Shown one piece after another: positions 46,134 to 55,661 of a stretch of DNA of 62,948 nt (the first letter of the stretch is position 1; each line of letters starts with the position of its first letter). The notes beneath the pieces were generated by a model. It ran no database searches, was not told the origin of the DNA, and worked only from the letters and a program-made list of their open reading frames with translations. The DNA comes from Rhodobacterales bacterium. Lineage in GTDB: Bacteria; Pseudomonadota; Alphaproteobacteria; Rhodobacterales; Rhodobacteraceae. The stretch is taken from contig JANYFE010000085.1 of NCBI GenBank assembly GCA_025362795.1, positions 1 to 62,948 on the forward strand, in the 5' to 3' direction. The translations under genes were made by a program, and so were the position numbers.

Positions 46134-46166
46134 TTAGGGCCAGCACCTCCACCCTGTTAAGTCCAG
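46134..46166 (-). promoter_or_regulatory. Probable TauR direct-repeat operator upstream of xsc
   Basis: On the minus strand CTGGACTTAA (46166-46157) and CTGGCCCTAA (46143-46134) form a direct repeat with a 13-base spacer, period 23. The same arrangement occurs before tpa. CTGGACTTAA-type direct repeats have been described for TauR of Rhodobacter capsulatus (recalled, not checked). MocR-type regulators bind direct repeats as dimers. Confidence 0.7.
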
Positions 46167-46183
46167 ACCGCGGCCCAAACGTA

Positions 46184-46223
46184 AAGACGCAAAGAAGACG
46201 TGGGCAAGACGCGTTCAAGACAG
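46184..46223. repeat. 11-bp-period repeat, AAGACGC-N4, at the tauR 3' end
   Basis: Units at 46184, 46195, 46206 and 46217 read AAGACGC, AAGACGT, AAGACGC and AAGACAG, exactly 11 bases apart. The array covers the tauR stop codon and its last codons. 19 bases (46204-46222) are identical to the array at the soeC end. One helical turn per unit suggests a protein-binding or bending role; no hairpin is formed. Confidence 0.75.
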
Positions 46224-47675
46224 TGCTTTTGACACCGCCGCAGCGATCCGCATCACCCCACCTGCGATCTTTGCCGGCGAAATCGAGGAATATCCCAGCC
46301 GGTAGTGCTGATGATCCGGACGGGCAGGGTCAAAAAACGCCCATCCCGGCTCGATCAATACCCCGTCGCGCCGCAAATCCGCTGCCAGTTGCCGGCTGTC
46401 CACCTCCGCCCGCATCCAGAAACTCGACCCCCCGAAACCTCCCTGCCCCGCGATCCGTAACCCATTGGCAACAATGGCTTCTTCCATGATCTGCCTGCGC
46501 CGTTTATAGGCTCCGCGCATCCGGTTGATCAGCGCATCATAGTGACCAAGGCTCAGGAAATAGGCCAAAGTGCGCTGAATATGGCCCGGCGGATGGCGCA
46601 AGGACATCAGCCGCAGCGCCCGCGCCTCCCGAATAAATCCAGGCGGGCCAACCAGATAGCCAAGCCGCATCCCCGGAAATACCGATTTGGAGAATGACCC
46701 GGCATAAACCACCCTCCCCCCGGAATCCAAAGACTTCAGCGCCGGCGACGCTGGTTTCAGAAACGACATCTCAAACTCATAATCATCCTCGACTACAATA
46801 AATCCTTCGTTTTCAGCAGCTTCCAGCAAGGCCAGCCGCCGCTCCACGGGCATTGTCGCGTTGGTCGGGCATTGATGCGACGCCGTGGTGAACACCACAT
46901 CCACGCCCTTAGGCAACCGTTCGGGCGGCAAGCCATCCACATCCACATCCACCGGCAAAACCTCAGTCCCCGAAGCCTGCAAAATCGCCCTGAGACCCGG
47001 ATAACCGGGGTTCTCCATTGCGGCCCGCCGCCCGGGGCCAAGCAGGCAAGTCGCTGTAATCCATAGCGCATTTTGCGCCCCAAGCGTCAGCAGCACCTCA
47101 TCTTCCCGCGCCGCTATGCCGCGTCTTGGCAATATCTGCCGCAGCAGATGGTCGATCAGCAACGGGTCGTCGCGGTCATAATAATCGGCCGTCATCGCCG
47201 TAAAATCGCGCCGCCCCAAGGCGCGCACGGCACAAAGCCGCCAGTTCTGATGGTCAAACAGCGTGGGATCGGTTTGGCCATAGATGAACGGAAACTCGAA
47301 GCCCTGCCAATCGGCGGGCCGTTCGACATCACCCCGCCCGGAAAACCGTGCCCCCGAAAGTCGTGCAAAATCATCAGCTTCCGCCCGCGCTGCCCGCTGC
47401 GGTGCCTCAAATGGCAAGGGGGCATTGTCAGAGATGTAATAGCCCGACCGCCCCCGCGCCGTCAGGTAATCCGCTGCCACCAGTTCGGCATAGGCCAGCG
47501 TCACCGTGATCCGGCTTACCCCCAGATGCGCCGCCAACCCGCGAGATGACGGCATCTTCTGCCCGCTGCGATACCGCCCCGCCAGCACGCCTTCCGTCAC
47601 CATCTGCCGGATGCGTTGCTGCAACGACCCGCGCTGCAAGGGCGGCAACATGAACGCCTCGGTCGGGATCAGCAC
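46215..47675 (-). CDS. tauR: MocR/GntR-type regulator with aminotransferase-like domain (TauR)
   Basis: 486 residues. N-terminal GntR winged helix (residues about 15-80: LQQRIRQMVTEGVLAGRYRSG, then MPSSRGLAAHLGVSRITV), then a fold-type I aminotransferase-like domain with the PLP Lys in AGSFSKSVFPGMRLGY. TauR activates taurine genes with taurine as the signal. The GTG start at 47675 has GGAAGGGG upstream. Its position between tpa and xsc, and direct repeats before both genes, support the TauR name over other MocR proteins. The last codons lie in the 11-bp repeat array. Confidence 0.88.
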   Translation of the reverse strand: MLIPTEAFMLPPLQRGSLQQRIRQMVTEGVLAGRYRSGQKMPSSRGLAAHLGVSRITVTLAYAELVAADYLTARGRSGYYISDNAPLPFEAPQRAARAEADDFARLSGARFSGRGDVERPADWQGFEFPFIYGQTDPTLFDHQNWRLCAVRALGRRDFTAMTADYYDRDDPLLIDHLLRQILPRRGIAAREDEVLLTLGAQNALWITATCLLGPGRRAAMENPGYPGLRAILQASGTEVLPVDVDVDGLPPERLPKGVDVVFTTASHQCPTNATMPVERRLALLEAAENEGFIVVEDDYEFEMSFLKPASPALKSLDSGGRVVYAGSFSKSVFPGMRLGYLVGPPGFIREARALRLMSLRHPPGHIQRTLAYFLSLGHYDALINRMRGAYKRRRQIMEEAIVANGLRIAGQGGFGGSSFWMRAEVDSRQLAADLRRDGVLIEPGWAFFDPARPDHQHYRLGYSSISPAKIAGGVMRIAAAVSKALS

Positions 47676-47778
47676 AGCGCAACCCCTTCCAATTTATCTA
47701 AAATTCTGCACTTTTGTCGCCAAACATTCCACAGGAGGACCGGGGCAAGAACCCCCTGGCGGTTCGTGGAATATCCAA

Positions 47779-49152
47779 TCAGTTGAACACTTTGACCAAT
47801 GCCCGGTCTACCGCATCAGTCATGTGGTCGATGTTGTCGGGCGTCGCAATCAGCGCGGGCGAGAAGCACAAGGTGTTGTTCAGCCCGTTCAGGCTGCGGT
47901 TGGTCATCCCGATAATGACCCCCTGCGCCATGCAGTCGGCGACGACCGCCGCGACCTTTTTCTCATCCGCGGGTTCTTTCGTCACTCGGTCGGCCACGAG
48001 TTCCGCCCCGCAGAACAACCCCGCCCCCCGCACATCGCCGATGACCCGGTGCTTGTCCTTCAGGGCCGCCAGGTTGTCCATCAGCCGCGCCCCCATCTTC
48101 AGCGTATTGTCCAAAAGACCTTCTTCCTCGATGATCTTCATATTCTCCAGCGCCGCCGCAGGGCCAGATGTGCAGCCGCCAAAGGTCGAGATATCGCGGA
48201 AATAGCTCATCGGATCACTGGGATCGTCCTTGAACATGTCGAACACCGCCTCAGTGGTCACGGTGCAGGAAATCGCCGCATAGCCAGAGGCGACCCCTTT
48301 GGCCATCGTCACAAAGTCGGGTTTGACCCCGTAGTTCTGATAGCCGAACCACGTGCCCGTGCGGCCAACGCCACAGACAACCTCATCAATATGCAAGAGA
48401 ATATTGTACTTTGTGCAAATCTCCTGTACCCGCTCCCAATAGCCTGCCGGTGGCACGATGACACCACCGCCCGCCGTCACAGGTTCCAGAACCAGGGCGC
48501 CAATGGTATCCGCACCTTCGCGCAAGATCACCTCTTCAATCGCATCCGCTGCACGCTCGCCATAGTTCGCGACATCCCATTGTTTGCGGTATTCCAGGCA
48601 GTGCGGCACTTCGACAAAGCCTGGCGTAAACGGCCCGTATTGCATCGCCCGCTGCGGCTGACCCGCGCTGGACAAGGCGGTAATGGTGGTGCCGTGATAG
48701 TCGCGGTCACGGTACAGGATCTTGTACTTTTTCCCGCCATGATGCCGGTGTGCGATCTGGCGCACCATCTTGTAGACCTTCTCGTTCGCCTCGGAACCCG
48801 AGTTGGAATAGTAAACCCGCGTCAGCCCCGGCATCTTTTCGATCAGCCGCTTGGCAAAGTTCGCGCCCGGGATCGAGCCTGCCGACCCAGCAAAGTAGTT
48901 CAGCTTGATCAACTGGTCACGCACCGCATTGGCGATAGATTCACGCCCATAGCCGACGTTCACTGTCCAGACCCCGCCCGACACGCCATCGAGATGCTCT
49001 TTGCCCTTGGCATCCCAGACCTTGATCCCCTTGCCTTCAACCATCACACGGGGGTCGATCGTCTCGAACGGCTTGTGCTGGATCAGGTGATGCCAGATAT
49101 GGGCGCGGTCCGCCTCGATCACGGCGCTCATGTCATTGATCTTGTTGTCCAT
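47779..49152 (-). CDS. tpa: Taurine--pyruvate aminotransferase
   Basis: 457 residues. Class III PLP aminotransferase: YYSNSGSEANEKVYKM binds the cofactor phosphate, LLHIDEVVCGVGRTGTWFG carries the conserved Asp, and the Schiff-base Lys is in TMAKGVASGYAAIS. It transfers the amino group of taurine to pyruvate, giving sulfoacetaldehyde and alanine, the substrate for Xsc. GGAG precedes the ATG at 49152. A direct-repeat operator lies 91-123 bases upstream. A taurine transporter is not in the window. Confidence 0.93.
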   Translation of the reverse strand: MDNKINDMSAVIEADRAHIWHHLIQHKPFETIDPRVMVEGKGIKVWDAKGKEHLDGVSGGVWTVNVGYGRESIANAVRDQLIKLNYFAGSAGSIPGANFAKRLIEKMPGLTRVYYSNSGSEANEKVYKMVRQIAHRHHGGKKYKILYRDRDYHGTTITALSSAGQPQRAMQYGPFTPGFVEVPHCLEYRKQWDVANYGERAADAIEEVILREGADTIGALVLEPVTAGGGVIVPPAGYWERVQEICTKYNILLHIDEVVCGVGRTGTWFGYQNYGVKPDFVTMAKGVASGYAAISCTVTTEAVFDMFKDDPSDPMSYFRDISTFGGCTSGPAAALENMKIIEEEGLLDNTLKMGARLMDNLAALKDKHRVIGDVRGAGLFCGAELVADRVTKEPADEKKVAAVVADCMAQGVIIGMTNRSLNGLNNTLCFSPALIATPDNIDHMTDAVDRALVKVFN

Positions 49153-49242
49153 CTCTGATCTCCTTGAAACCGAATCGCACCGTCGGGCTCTTGGCCCGTT
49201 GCTGCAGTTTTGACCTATTATTCATCATTGGCCAAGTCTGCG

Positions 49243-49275
49243 TTAGGTCCAGTGCGTTTGGGCCGTTATGTCCAG
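49243..49275 (-). promoter_or_regulatory. Probable TauR direct-repeat operator upstream of tpa
   Basis: On the minus strand CTGGACATAA (49275-49266) and CTGGACCTAA (49252-49243) form a direct repeat with a 13-base spacer, the same period (23) as the pair before xsc. The site lies between tpa and the divergent dgoK gene, so it could also touch the dgoK promoter, 73 bases away. Confidence 0.7.
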
Positions 49276-49347
49276 CCTGCTTCAACCGCGCGGCAATTGC
49301 AAACCGGCGCAGAAAGCGGCAAAGATCGCGGGCGACAAGGGGGGATT

Positions 49348-50247
49348 ATGGAACAGATCACTTGGATAGCTGTCGACTGGGGCACCTCCAACCTGCGGGC
49401 CTGGGCGATGGGACCGCGCGGTCCGCTGGCAGAGGCGACATCCGACGACGGCATGGGCAAACTGAGCCCCGATCAATTCGAACCTGCCCTTCTGCACCTG
49501 ATTGCGCCCTGGCTCACCACGGCCAAAATGCCGGTCATCGCCTGCGGCATGGTCGGCGCCCGTCAAGGCTGGCGCGAGGCTGCCTATCGCGCCGTGCCCT
49601 GTACACCAGTTGCCGCAGATGCTGTCCTGAATGTAATGACAAACGACGCCCGCATGACAGTCAAAATCGCGCCCGGTCTGAGCCAGTCGCGCCCCGCCGA
49701 CGTGATGCGTGGCGAAGAAACCCAGATCGCCGGGGCGCTGGCTCTGAACCCCGGTTTTGACGGCGTGCTGTGCCTGCCGGGAACCCATAGTAAGTGGGTG
49801 CAGGTTTCCGCCGGGGAAGTTGTAAGTTTTCAGACGTTTATGACCGGCGAGCTGTTTGCACTCCTCTCCACCCAGTCTGTCTTGCGGCACGGTATGGCCG
49901 ACGGCTGGGATGAAAGTGCTTTTGACGAAGGCCTGTCCGACGCCTTGTCGCGGCCGGACCGCATTGCCTCCAAACTCTTCGCCTTGCGGGCCGAGGGCCT
50001 GCTGCATGGCCTGTCCCCGGCCCAAGCCCGCGCCAGATTGTCTGGTCTGCTGATCGGCATCGAACTTGCAGGGGCCAAGCCATATTGGCTGGGTCAGAAT
50101 GTCAAACTGATCTGCAACGCCACCCTTGCCGCCAGTTATACCCGCGCTCTGGCTACCCAGGGCGTCACTGCGCAAAGTCTTGATGCCACCGCCTGCACGC
50201 TTGCGGGCCTTTCCGCCTTGCAACACGAGATCGGCCAAATCCCATGA
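49348..50247 (+). CDS. dgoK: 2-dehydro-3-deoxygalactonokinase
   Basis: 299 residues. ASKHA-fold kinase of the DgoK family: [14 protein letters not shown] is the first phosphate-binding motif, and [13 protein letters not shown] (near residue 140) with [10 protein letters not shown] are family blocks. It phosphorylates 2-keto-3-deoxygalactonate. AAGGGGGG precedes the ATG at 49348. First gene of a four-gene operon with overlapping stops and starts. Divergent from tpa. Confidence 0.92.
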   Translation: MEQITWIAVDWGTSNLRAWAMGPRGPLAEATSDDGMGKLSPDQFEPALLHLIAPWLTTAKMPVIACGMVGARQGWREAAYRAVPCTPVAADAVLNVMTNDARMTVKIAPGLSQSRPADVMRGEETQIAGALALNPGFDGVLCLPGTHSKWVQVSAGEVVSFQTFMTGELFALLSTQSVLRHGMADGWDESAFDEGLSDALSRPDRIASKLFALRAEGLLHGLSPAQARARLSGLLIGIELAGAKPYWLGQNVKLICNATLAASYTRALATQGVTAQSLDATACTLAGLSALQHEIGQIP

Positions 50248-50852
50248 CCCGCCGCAACCTGATCGCCATCCTGCGCGGCATCACCCCGCCCGAGGCTCTG
50301 CCCGCCGCCGCCGCCCTGATCGCTTCGGGCATCACACGTATCGAAGTGCCGCTGAACTCGCCCGAGCCTTACGCCTCGATCGCAGCAATGGCGCAAGCCT
50401 TTGGTGGCCAATCCGAAATTGGCGCGGGCACCGTGCTGACCATCGCCCAGGTCCACCTGGTTCGCGATGCAGGTGGCACCCTCATCGTGTCACCGAACTG
50501 CGACCCAGAGGTGATTGCCGCCACCAAGGCCGCAAATATGGCATCCTGGCCCGGTGTGATGACCCCTACTGAATGCTTTGCCGCGCTGAAGGCTGGTGCC
50601 GACGGGCTGAAAATTTTTCCGGCCAGCCTGATCGGTCCTGACGGGTTGAAGGCGATCCGCGCCGTCCTGCCAAGAGGCACCCAAGTCTACGCGGTCGGCG
50701 GCGCAGGTGCGTCGAACTTCGCCCAGTGGTTCAACGCCGGGGCCGATGGTTTCGGCATCGGCACCGCACTTTACACCCCCGGACTGTCCACTGCCGACAT
50801 CACCCACCGCGCCACGGAAATCGTCGCGGCCTATGACGGAGCTGCAAAATGA
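50244..50852 (+). CDS. dgoA: 2-dehydro-3-deoxy-6-phosphogalactonate aldolase
   Basis: 202 residues, TIM-barrel class I aldolase of the KDPG/KDPGal family. The Schiff-base Lys123 is in GLKIFPAS, and Glu34 in RIEVPLNSP is the general acid/base. It cleaves the product of DgoK to pyruvate and glyceraldehyde 3-phosphate. ATGA overlap with dgoK. The [13 protein letters not shown] block favours KDPGal over KDPG specificity, a memory-based choice. Confidence 0.92.
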   Translation: MTRRNLIAILRGITPPEALPAAAALIASGITRIEVPLNSPEPYASIAAMAQAFGGQSEIGAGTVLTIAQVHLVRDAGGTLIVSPNCDPEVIAATKAANMASWPGVMTPTECFAALKAGADGLKIFPASLIGPDGLKAIRAVLPRGTQVYAVGGAGASNFAQWFNAGADGFGIGTALYTPGLSTADITHRATEIVAAYDGAAK

Positions 50853-51706
50853 TCCACGACACCCGCGCTTGTGAACTGGGCGAAGGCCCACTTTGGCACC
50901 CAATGCGCCGTCAGCTTTTCTGGTTCGACATTGTGAACCAACAGCTCATGTCGCAGGACAGCGACGGACCGAAAGTCTGGAAATTTCCCGAAATGGTCTC
51001 CGCCGCGGCATGGGTCAGCGCGGATGTTCTGCTGATCGCCGGCGAGCGTGACCTGTTCCTGTTTGATCTGGAAACCGAGGAAATCGAAACACTGACCGAA
51101 CTGGAAGCCGACAAGCCCGGTAACCGCTCTAACGATGGCCGCGCCGACCGGCAGGGTGGGTTCTGGATCGGCACGATGGGGAAAGACCCGGCGATCCGCA
51201 AGGGAAAGGGCGCTATTTATAGGTATTACAAGGGTGAACTGCGCCTGCTTTACCCCAACATCTCGATCCCCAACGCAATCTGCTTCACCCTCGATGGCAA
51301 GTTTGCCCATTACACGGACACGATGGATGGCCGGGTGATGAAGGTGGCGCTTGACGCTCAGGGCTGGCCCGCGGCCGAGCCAGACGTTTTTCTTGACCTT
51401 CGCGCCGAGGGGTTGGACCCTGACGGTGCCGCGATCGACGCCGAAGGTGTTATGTGGCTGGCGCAATGGGGGGCCTCCCGCATCGCCGCCTATGCAACAG
51501 ATGGCACGTTCCTCAAAGCAGTGCCGTTTGATGCGCCGCAAACCTCCTGCCCGGCGTTTGGCGGGCCGGACCTGACCACGCTGTACTGCACCACGGCGCT
51601 GGAAAGCATGGACGCCGCCGCCCGCGCCGCCAGCCCCAATTCTGGCAAAACGTTCGCCGCCCTTGGTATTTCCAAAGGCCTGCCTGAACCGCAGTTCCTG
51701 TTGTGA
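50849..51706 (+). CDS. SMP-30/gluconolactonase family lactonase
   Basis: 285 residues, six-bladed propeller lactonase family. Metal ligands expected in the family are present: Glu12 in CELGEGPLW, the Asn/Asp set in [20 protein letters not shown], and Asp in [10 protein letters not shown]. It would open a sugar lactone to the aldonic acid, the step before dehydration. It overlaps dgoA by 4 bases (ATGA). No sugar dehydrogenase or galactonate dehydratase is in the operon, so the first and third steps are supplied from elsewhere. Confidence 0.9.
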   Translation: MIHDTRACELGEGPLWHPMRRQLFWFDIVNQQLMSQDSDGPKVWKFPEMVSAAAWVSADVLLIAGERDLFLFDLETEEIETLTELEADKPGNRSNDGRADRQGGFWIGTMGKDPAIRKGKGAIYRYYKGELRLLYPNISIPNAICFTLDGKFAHYTDTMDGRVMKVALDAQGWPAAEPDVFLDLRAEGLDPDGAAIDAEGVMWLAQWGASRIAAYATDGTFLKAVPFDAPQTSCPAFGGPDLTTLYCTTALESMDAAARAASPNSGKTFAALGISKGLPEPQFLL

Positions 51707-52260
51707 CCCTTGCCGCACAAATCGACCGGGCTGCAGCTGAACTGGCGCAAGCTGCCGCCGGCACCGATCCTGCCGCACTTTCCGCACTGGTCGAAGAACT
51801 GACTTGCGCCAAGCGCGTGGTCACCTATGGCTGTGGGCGCGAAGGCCTGATGATGCGGGCGCTGACCATGCGGCTCTATCACCTTGGCCTAGACGTGCAG
51901 GTCGTGGGCGATATGTCCTGCCCACCGCTTGGCCCCGGCGATCTGCTGCTTGTCTCGTCTGGCCCCGGCCAATTGTCCACCGTCGCAGCGTTGATCCAGC
52001 AGGCCAAAGCCGCCAAGGCCCGCACCGCCTGCGTTACCGCGCAACCCGCTGGCCCCGATCCCATCGCCTGTGACCGGGTGCTGGTGATCCCGGCGCAGAC
52101 GATGGCAGATGATCAGGGCGCCCCGCAAAGCGTCTTGCCGATGGGGTCGGTGTTCGAAGGCGCCCAGTTTCTGATATTCGAGCTTCTGATCCTGCAGCTG
52201 CGCGACCGTCTTGGAAAAACTTCGGCGACAATGCGAGCGTGCCACACCAATCTTGAGTAG
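51703..52260 (+). CDS. SIS-domain sugar-phosphate isomerase (6-phospho-3-hexuloisomerase-like)
   Basis: 185 residues, a single SIS domain. [20 protein letters not shown] and [17 protein letters not shown] are the sugar-phosphate-binding loops; the end (MRACHTNLE) matches hexuloisomerase-like SIS proteins. A GTG at 51703 overlaps the lactonase stop by 4 bases. Members isomerise 3-hexulose 6-phosphate or related ketose phosphates. This is not a standard De Ley-Doudoroff enzyme, so the operon probably handles an additional or modified sugar. Confidence 0.82.
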   Translation: MTLAAQIDRAAAELAQAAAGTDPAALSALVEELTCAKRVVTYGCGREGLMMRALTMRLYHLGLDVQVVGDMSCPPLGPGDLLLVSSGPGQLSTVAALIQQAKAAKARTACVTAQPAGPDPIACDRVLVIPAQTMADDQGAPQSVLPMGSVFEGAQFLIFELLILQLRDRLGKTSATMRACHTNLE

Positions 52261-52397
52261 CGCCCAAACCCGGCGCATTCAACGTTTTGGACAATTTTTG
52301 CACCGTTTCGGGTGATCTCTACGCAACGTCGTGCCATAACAGTCTTGCCGAATCCATTCCGGGCAGGCCAGAACGGTTGAAACAACGGCGGGGACAC

Positions 52398-53192
52398 ATG
52401 CCGGATCAGGGAATGACGACCAACGCGCAGACGGCTGAACAGCCCATCGCGATCCGTGTCAGCGGTTTGCTCAAAAGTTTTGGCTCGCATGAAGTGCTGA
52501 AAGGCGTTTCGCTGTGTGCCCGCGAAGGCGATGTCGTGGCAATCATCGGCGGCTCGGGTTCGGGTAAGTCGACCATGCTGCGCTGCGTCAACTTTCTGGA
52601 AACCCCTTCGGGCGGTGACATTGAAATCGGTGGTGAAAAGGTCGAGATGCATGCCGATGGCAGCCCGTCCAACCGCCGCCAGATCGAACGGCTGCGCCAA
52701 AGTCTTGGCATGGTGTTTCAGAACTTCAATCTCTGGACCCACAAGACGGTCTTGGAAAATCTGATCGAAGTGCCGGTCCATGTTCTGAAATGCCCAAAAG
52801 ACGAGGCCATCGATCGCGCCCGCAAACTGCTGAAGCGCGTCGGTCTTGCTGAAAAAGAGGGCGCCTATCCTGCCTTCATGTCCGGCGGCCAACAGCAACG
52901 CGCCGCCATCGCCCGCGCGCTTTGCATGAACCCCAAAGCCATGCTGTTTGACGAGCCGACCTCTGCGCTTGACCCCGAACTGGTGGGCGAGGTGTTGCAG
53001 GTTATCAAGGGGCTGGCCGACGAAGGTCGCACCATGATCCTCGTTACGCATGAGATGAAGTTCGCCCGTGAAGTTGCCAGCCACGTCATCTACCTGCACA
53101 ACGGTGTCATCGAAGAAGAAGGCCCGCCAGAGGCTTTATTTGGTGCGCCGAAATCCGAACGCCTGAAACAATTCCTGAAAACCGTGGGATGA
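52398..53192 (+). CDS. Polar amino acid ABC transporter ATP-binding protein
   Basis: 264 residues. Walker [10 protein letters not shown], signature [15 protein letters not shown] and Walker [13 protein letters not shown] are complete, with the HisP-type [17 protein letters not shown] block. It powers the importer formed by the following three genes. The start at 52398 is used; the ATG at 52413 is nearly as good. A 137-base gap separates it from the SIS gene, enough for its own promoter. Homologues import arginine, histidine, ornithine or opines. Confidence 0.9.
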   Translation: MPDQGMTTNAQTAEQPIAIRVSGLLKSFGSHEVLKGVSLCAREGDVVAIIGGSGSGKSTMLRCVNFLETPSGGDIEIGGEKVEMHADGSPSNRRQIERLRQSLGMVFQNFNLWTHKTVLENLIEVPVHVLKCPKDEAIDRARKLLKRVGLAEKEGAYPAFMSGGQQQRAAIARALCMNPKAMLFDEPTSALDPELVGEVLQVIKGLADEGRTMILVTHEMKFAREVASHVIYLHNGVIEEEGPPEALFGAPKSERLKQFLKTVG

Positions 53193-53226
53193 ACCTGCGG
53201 AACATCTGCCCAACCTGGAGAAGGCA

Positions 53227-53994
53227 ATGAAGAATCTGGTACTTGCCGCTGTGGCCGCCCTTGCCTTTGGTAGCGCTGCCCTGGCCGATCCGTTGAAAAT
53301 CGGCGTGGCATCCGAACCCTATCCGCCCTTTACCTCGCCGGATGCGTCGGGCAATTGGGTTGGCTGGGAAGTCGACTTCATGACCGCAATCTGCAAACAG
53401 GCCGCCCTTGACTGCGTGATTACCCCGACAGCCTGGGATGGCATCATCCCGGCCCTGACCTCGGGTCAGATCGATGTGATCATGTCCTCGATGACGATCA
53501 CTGACGAGCGCAAGAAGACCATCGACTTCTCGGACAAATACTACAAAACTCCGGCCAATGTTGTCGCCACCAAAGGATCGGGTATCAAGCCGACCCCTGA
53601 AGGCTTGGCTGGAAAAATCGTTGGCGTCCAAGTCTCGACGATCCACGAGACCTATGTGCAAAAATACTTTGCCCCTACCGCGGCAGAGGTTAAGACCTAC
53701 CAGACGCAGGACGAGGCCAATCAGGACTTGGCCGCTGGCCGCATCGACGCAATCATGGCCGATTCTATCGCCTTGGATGCGTTCCTTGCCTCTGACGCGG
53801 GAAAAGCCTGTTGTGAAAGCGAAGGGGCCGTCACCGATGACCCGGTCGTTCTCGGCGCAGGTGTTGGATTTGGCTTGCGCAAGGGCGATCCGCTGCTGCC
53901 CAAGCTGAATGAGGCGATCAAGGCGATCCGTGCTGACGGCACCTATGACGCCATAACTGCGAAATACTTCGCCTCCACGATCTACAGCGAATGA
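53227..53994 (+). CDS. Polar amino acid ABC transporter substrate-binding protein
   Basis: 255 residues. Signal peptide with cleavage near ALA-DP, then a class II periplasmic binding protein fold of the HisJ/ArtJ type (IGVASEPYPPFTSPDASGNWVGWEVDFMTAI and the SSMTITDERKKTIDFSDKYY block). The ligand is not readable; the family includes Lys/Arg/Orn/His and opine binders. GGAG precedes the ATG at 53227. It is followed by two permease genes with overlapping starts. Confidence 0.9.
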   Translation: MKNLVLAAVAALAFGSAALADPLKIGVASEPYPPFTSPDASGNWVGWEVDFMTAICKQAALDCVITPTAWDGIIPALTSGQIDVIMSSMTITDERKKTIDFSDKYYKTPANVVATKGSGIKPTPEGLAGKIVGVQVSTIHETYVQKYFAPTAAEVKTYQTQDEANQDLAAGRIDAIMADSIALDAFLASDAGKACCESEGAVTDDPVVLGAGVGFGLRKGDPLLPKLNEAIKAIRADGTYDAITAKYFASTIYSE

Positions 53995-54734
53995 TGATGT
54001 CAATCGGGGCCGTTGCGGCGGCCTCCACGCTGGATCTTCTGGCCTATTCGCCCCCCGGTTGGGGGGCGACACTGTTGAAAGGGTTGCTCAATTCAATTGT
54101 CATCGCCCTTGGGGCCTATGGTCTGGGACTTTTGATCGGCATCGGCGGCGCGTTTGGCAAACTTTACGGTGGGCCAGTCCTGAAAGACCTGCTGGCCGTC
54201 TATACCACCATTGTTCGCGCCGTGCCGGAACTGGTGCTGATCCTGATCCTGTTTTACGCCTTCACCGGTGTGCTGAATGAGGCGTTGCTGGCCTGGGGCT
54301 TTGACCGTGTGCAAATCTCGCCAATCGTGACAGGTATCGCCGTCCTTGGCATCGTGCAGGGCGCCTATCAGACCGAAGTGTTGCGCGGTGGCATCCTGGC
54401 CGTGCCCTCCGGACAGATCGAGGCCGCCCGTGCCATGGGCATGTCGCGCGGATTGCTGGCTCGGCGGATCACCTTGCCGCTGATGGCTTCGAATGCGTTG
54501 CCCGGCATGGCCAATCTGTGGTTGAACGCCACCAAAGACACTGCCCTGCTGGCGGTCATCGGATTCTCGGAATTGACGCAGGCCACCAAACAGGCCGCAT
54601 CCACAACCAAGGCTTTCTTCACCTTTTTCGCGGCGGCGATGGTGCTGTATCTGTGCATTTCGCTGCTCTCGACCTTTCTGATCGGCCGGATCGAGAAATG
54701 GGCGCGGCGTGGCCAACGGGATATGAGGGGCTGA
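53991..54734 (+). CDS. Polar amino acid ABC transporter permease (HisQ-type)
   Basis: 247 residues, five to six membrane spans. The EAA loop is EAARAMGMSRGLLARRITLPLM. It has HisQ/OccQ-type organisation with a short periplasmic start. The start ATG at 53991 overlaps the binding-protein stop; two further ATG codons follow at once. It forms the membrane channel with the next gene product. Confidence 0.9.
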   Translation: MMMSIGAVAAASTLDLLAYSPPGWGATLLKGLLNSIVIALGAYGLGLLIGIGGAFGKLYGGPVLKDLLAVYTTIVRAVPELVLILILFYAFTGVLNEALLAWGFDRVQISPIVTGIAVLGIVQGAYQTEVLRGGILAVPSGQIEAARAMGMSRGLLARRITLPLMASNALPGMANLWLNATKDTALLAVIGFSELTQATKQAASTTKAFFTFFAAAMVLYLCISLLSTFLIGRIEKWARRGQRDMRG

Positions 54735-55510
54735 TGCGCGATTTCCTGAAACCCCACCGCATCATACTGCTGGCCATAGCTCTGGCGCTGGTTGCCTTTT
54801 GCGTGCTGAAACTGCGCTGGGACTGGCTAGCCGAACCAAAATACCAGATCGCCTTGCTGCAGGGCATCTGGCGCTCGATCTGGATCATGGTCGTCACGAT
54901 GGTGATCGGCATGCTGCTGGCGATTCCGATCGGGCTCGCTCAGGCGGCCGGCCCATGGTATCTGGCCACCCCCGCCCGCGTATTCTGCACCGTGATCCGC
55001 GGCACCCCGCTACTGATGCAGCTTTGGCTGCTGTACTACGGCCTCGGCTCGCTGTTCCCCACCATCCCCGGTATCCGGGACAGTGTCCTGTGGCCAATTC
55101 TGCGTCAGGCCTGGCCCTATGCCGTCGTTGCTTTGTCGCTGTCGGTAGCGGGCTACGAAGGCGAGGTGATGCGCGGCGCGTTCAAAGGTGTGCCGCATGG
55201 CCAGCTTGAGGCAGCCAAGTCGATGGGCATGCCGCGCCTGACCATTTTACGCCGGATTTGGCTGCCGCAAGCCATTCACCGTGTCCTGCCAACGATAGGC
55301 GGCGAGACGGTCTTGCAACTGAAATCCACGCCGTTGGTGTCCACCATCACCATCATGGACACCTATGCCGTGGCAGGTCGCATTCGCCAGGATACGTTCA
55401 TTGTCTATGAACCGCTTATCTTGCTGGCCGTGATCTACATGGTGATCACCGGCATTATTGTACTGGCCTTCCGCTGGTTCGAACGCCGCCTGCCCACCCG
55501 CACCGCCTGA
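54734..55510 (+). CDS. Polar amino acid ABC transporter permease (HisM-type)
   Basis: 258 residues. The EAA loop is EAAKSMGMPRLTILRRIWLPQ. RGTPLLMQLWLLYYG near residue 97 is a HisM/OccM-type block. The ATG at 54734 shares one base with the preceding TGA. The frame is open back to 54518, but that overlaps the previous permease. Ends the importer operon; a bidirectional hairpin follows at 55616. Confidence 0.9.
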   Translation: MRDFLKPHRIILLAIALALVAFCVLKLRWDWLAEPKYQIALLQGIWRSIWIMVVTMVIGMLLAIPIGLAQAAGPWYLATPARVFCTVIRGTPLLMQLWLLYYGLGSLFPTIPGIRDSVLWPILRQAWPYAVVALSLSVAGYEGEVMRGAFKGVPHGQLEAAKSMGMPRLTILRRIWLPQAIHRVLPTIGGETVLQLKSTPLVSTITIMDTYAVAGRIRQDTFIVYEPLILLAVIYMVITGIIVLAFRWFERRLPTRTA

Positions 55511-55615
55511 ACACTGATGCGGCGCCGGCTCTCGCAGGGTCGGCTTTGGCTGGCACGGCGCAAAAGCCGCCCGCCGTTTCGCCTGCCCATTTTGCTCTGC
55601 CCATCCGACAGCAAA

Positions 55616-55639
55616 CGGGCGGCACCGTGGTGCCGCCCG
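55616..55639. terminator. Bidirectional terminator hairpin between two ABC transporter operons
   Basis: An 11-base-pair perfect stem with arms CGGGCGGCACC (55616-55626) and GGTGCCGCCCG (55629-55639) and a 2-base loop. It lies 106 bases behind the amino-acid importer and 23 bases behind potC on the opposite strand. T-runs are short on both sides, so it may act bidirectionally or with Rho. Confidence 0.7.
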
Positions 55640-55661
55640 CTATCACAGCCGGAGCCCGGAG

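Noticed and set aside
47506-49158. 550-codon open frame antisense to tauR and tpa
   Set aside because: It crosses two real genes and their gap without start signals or domain similarity.
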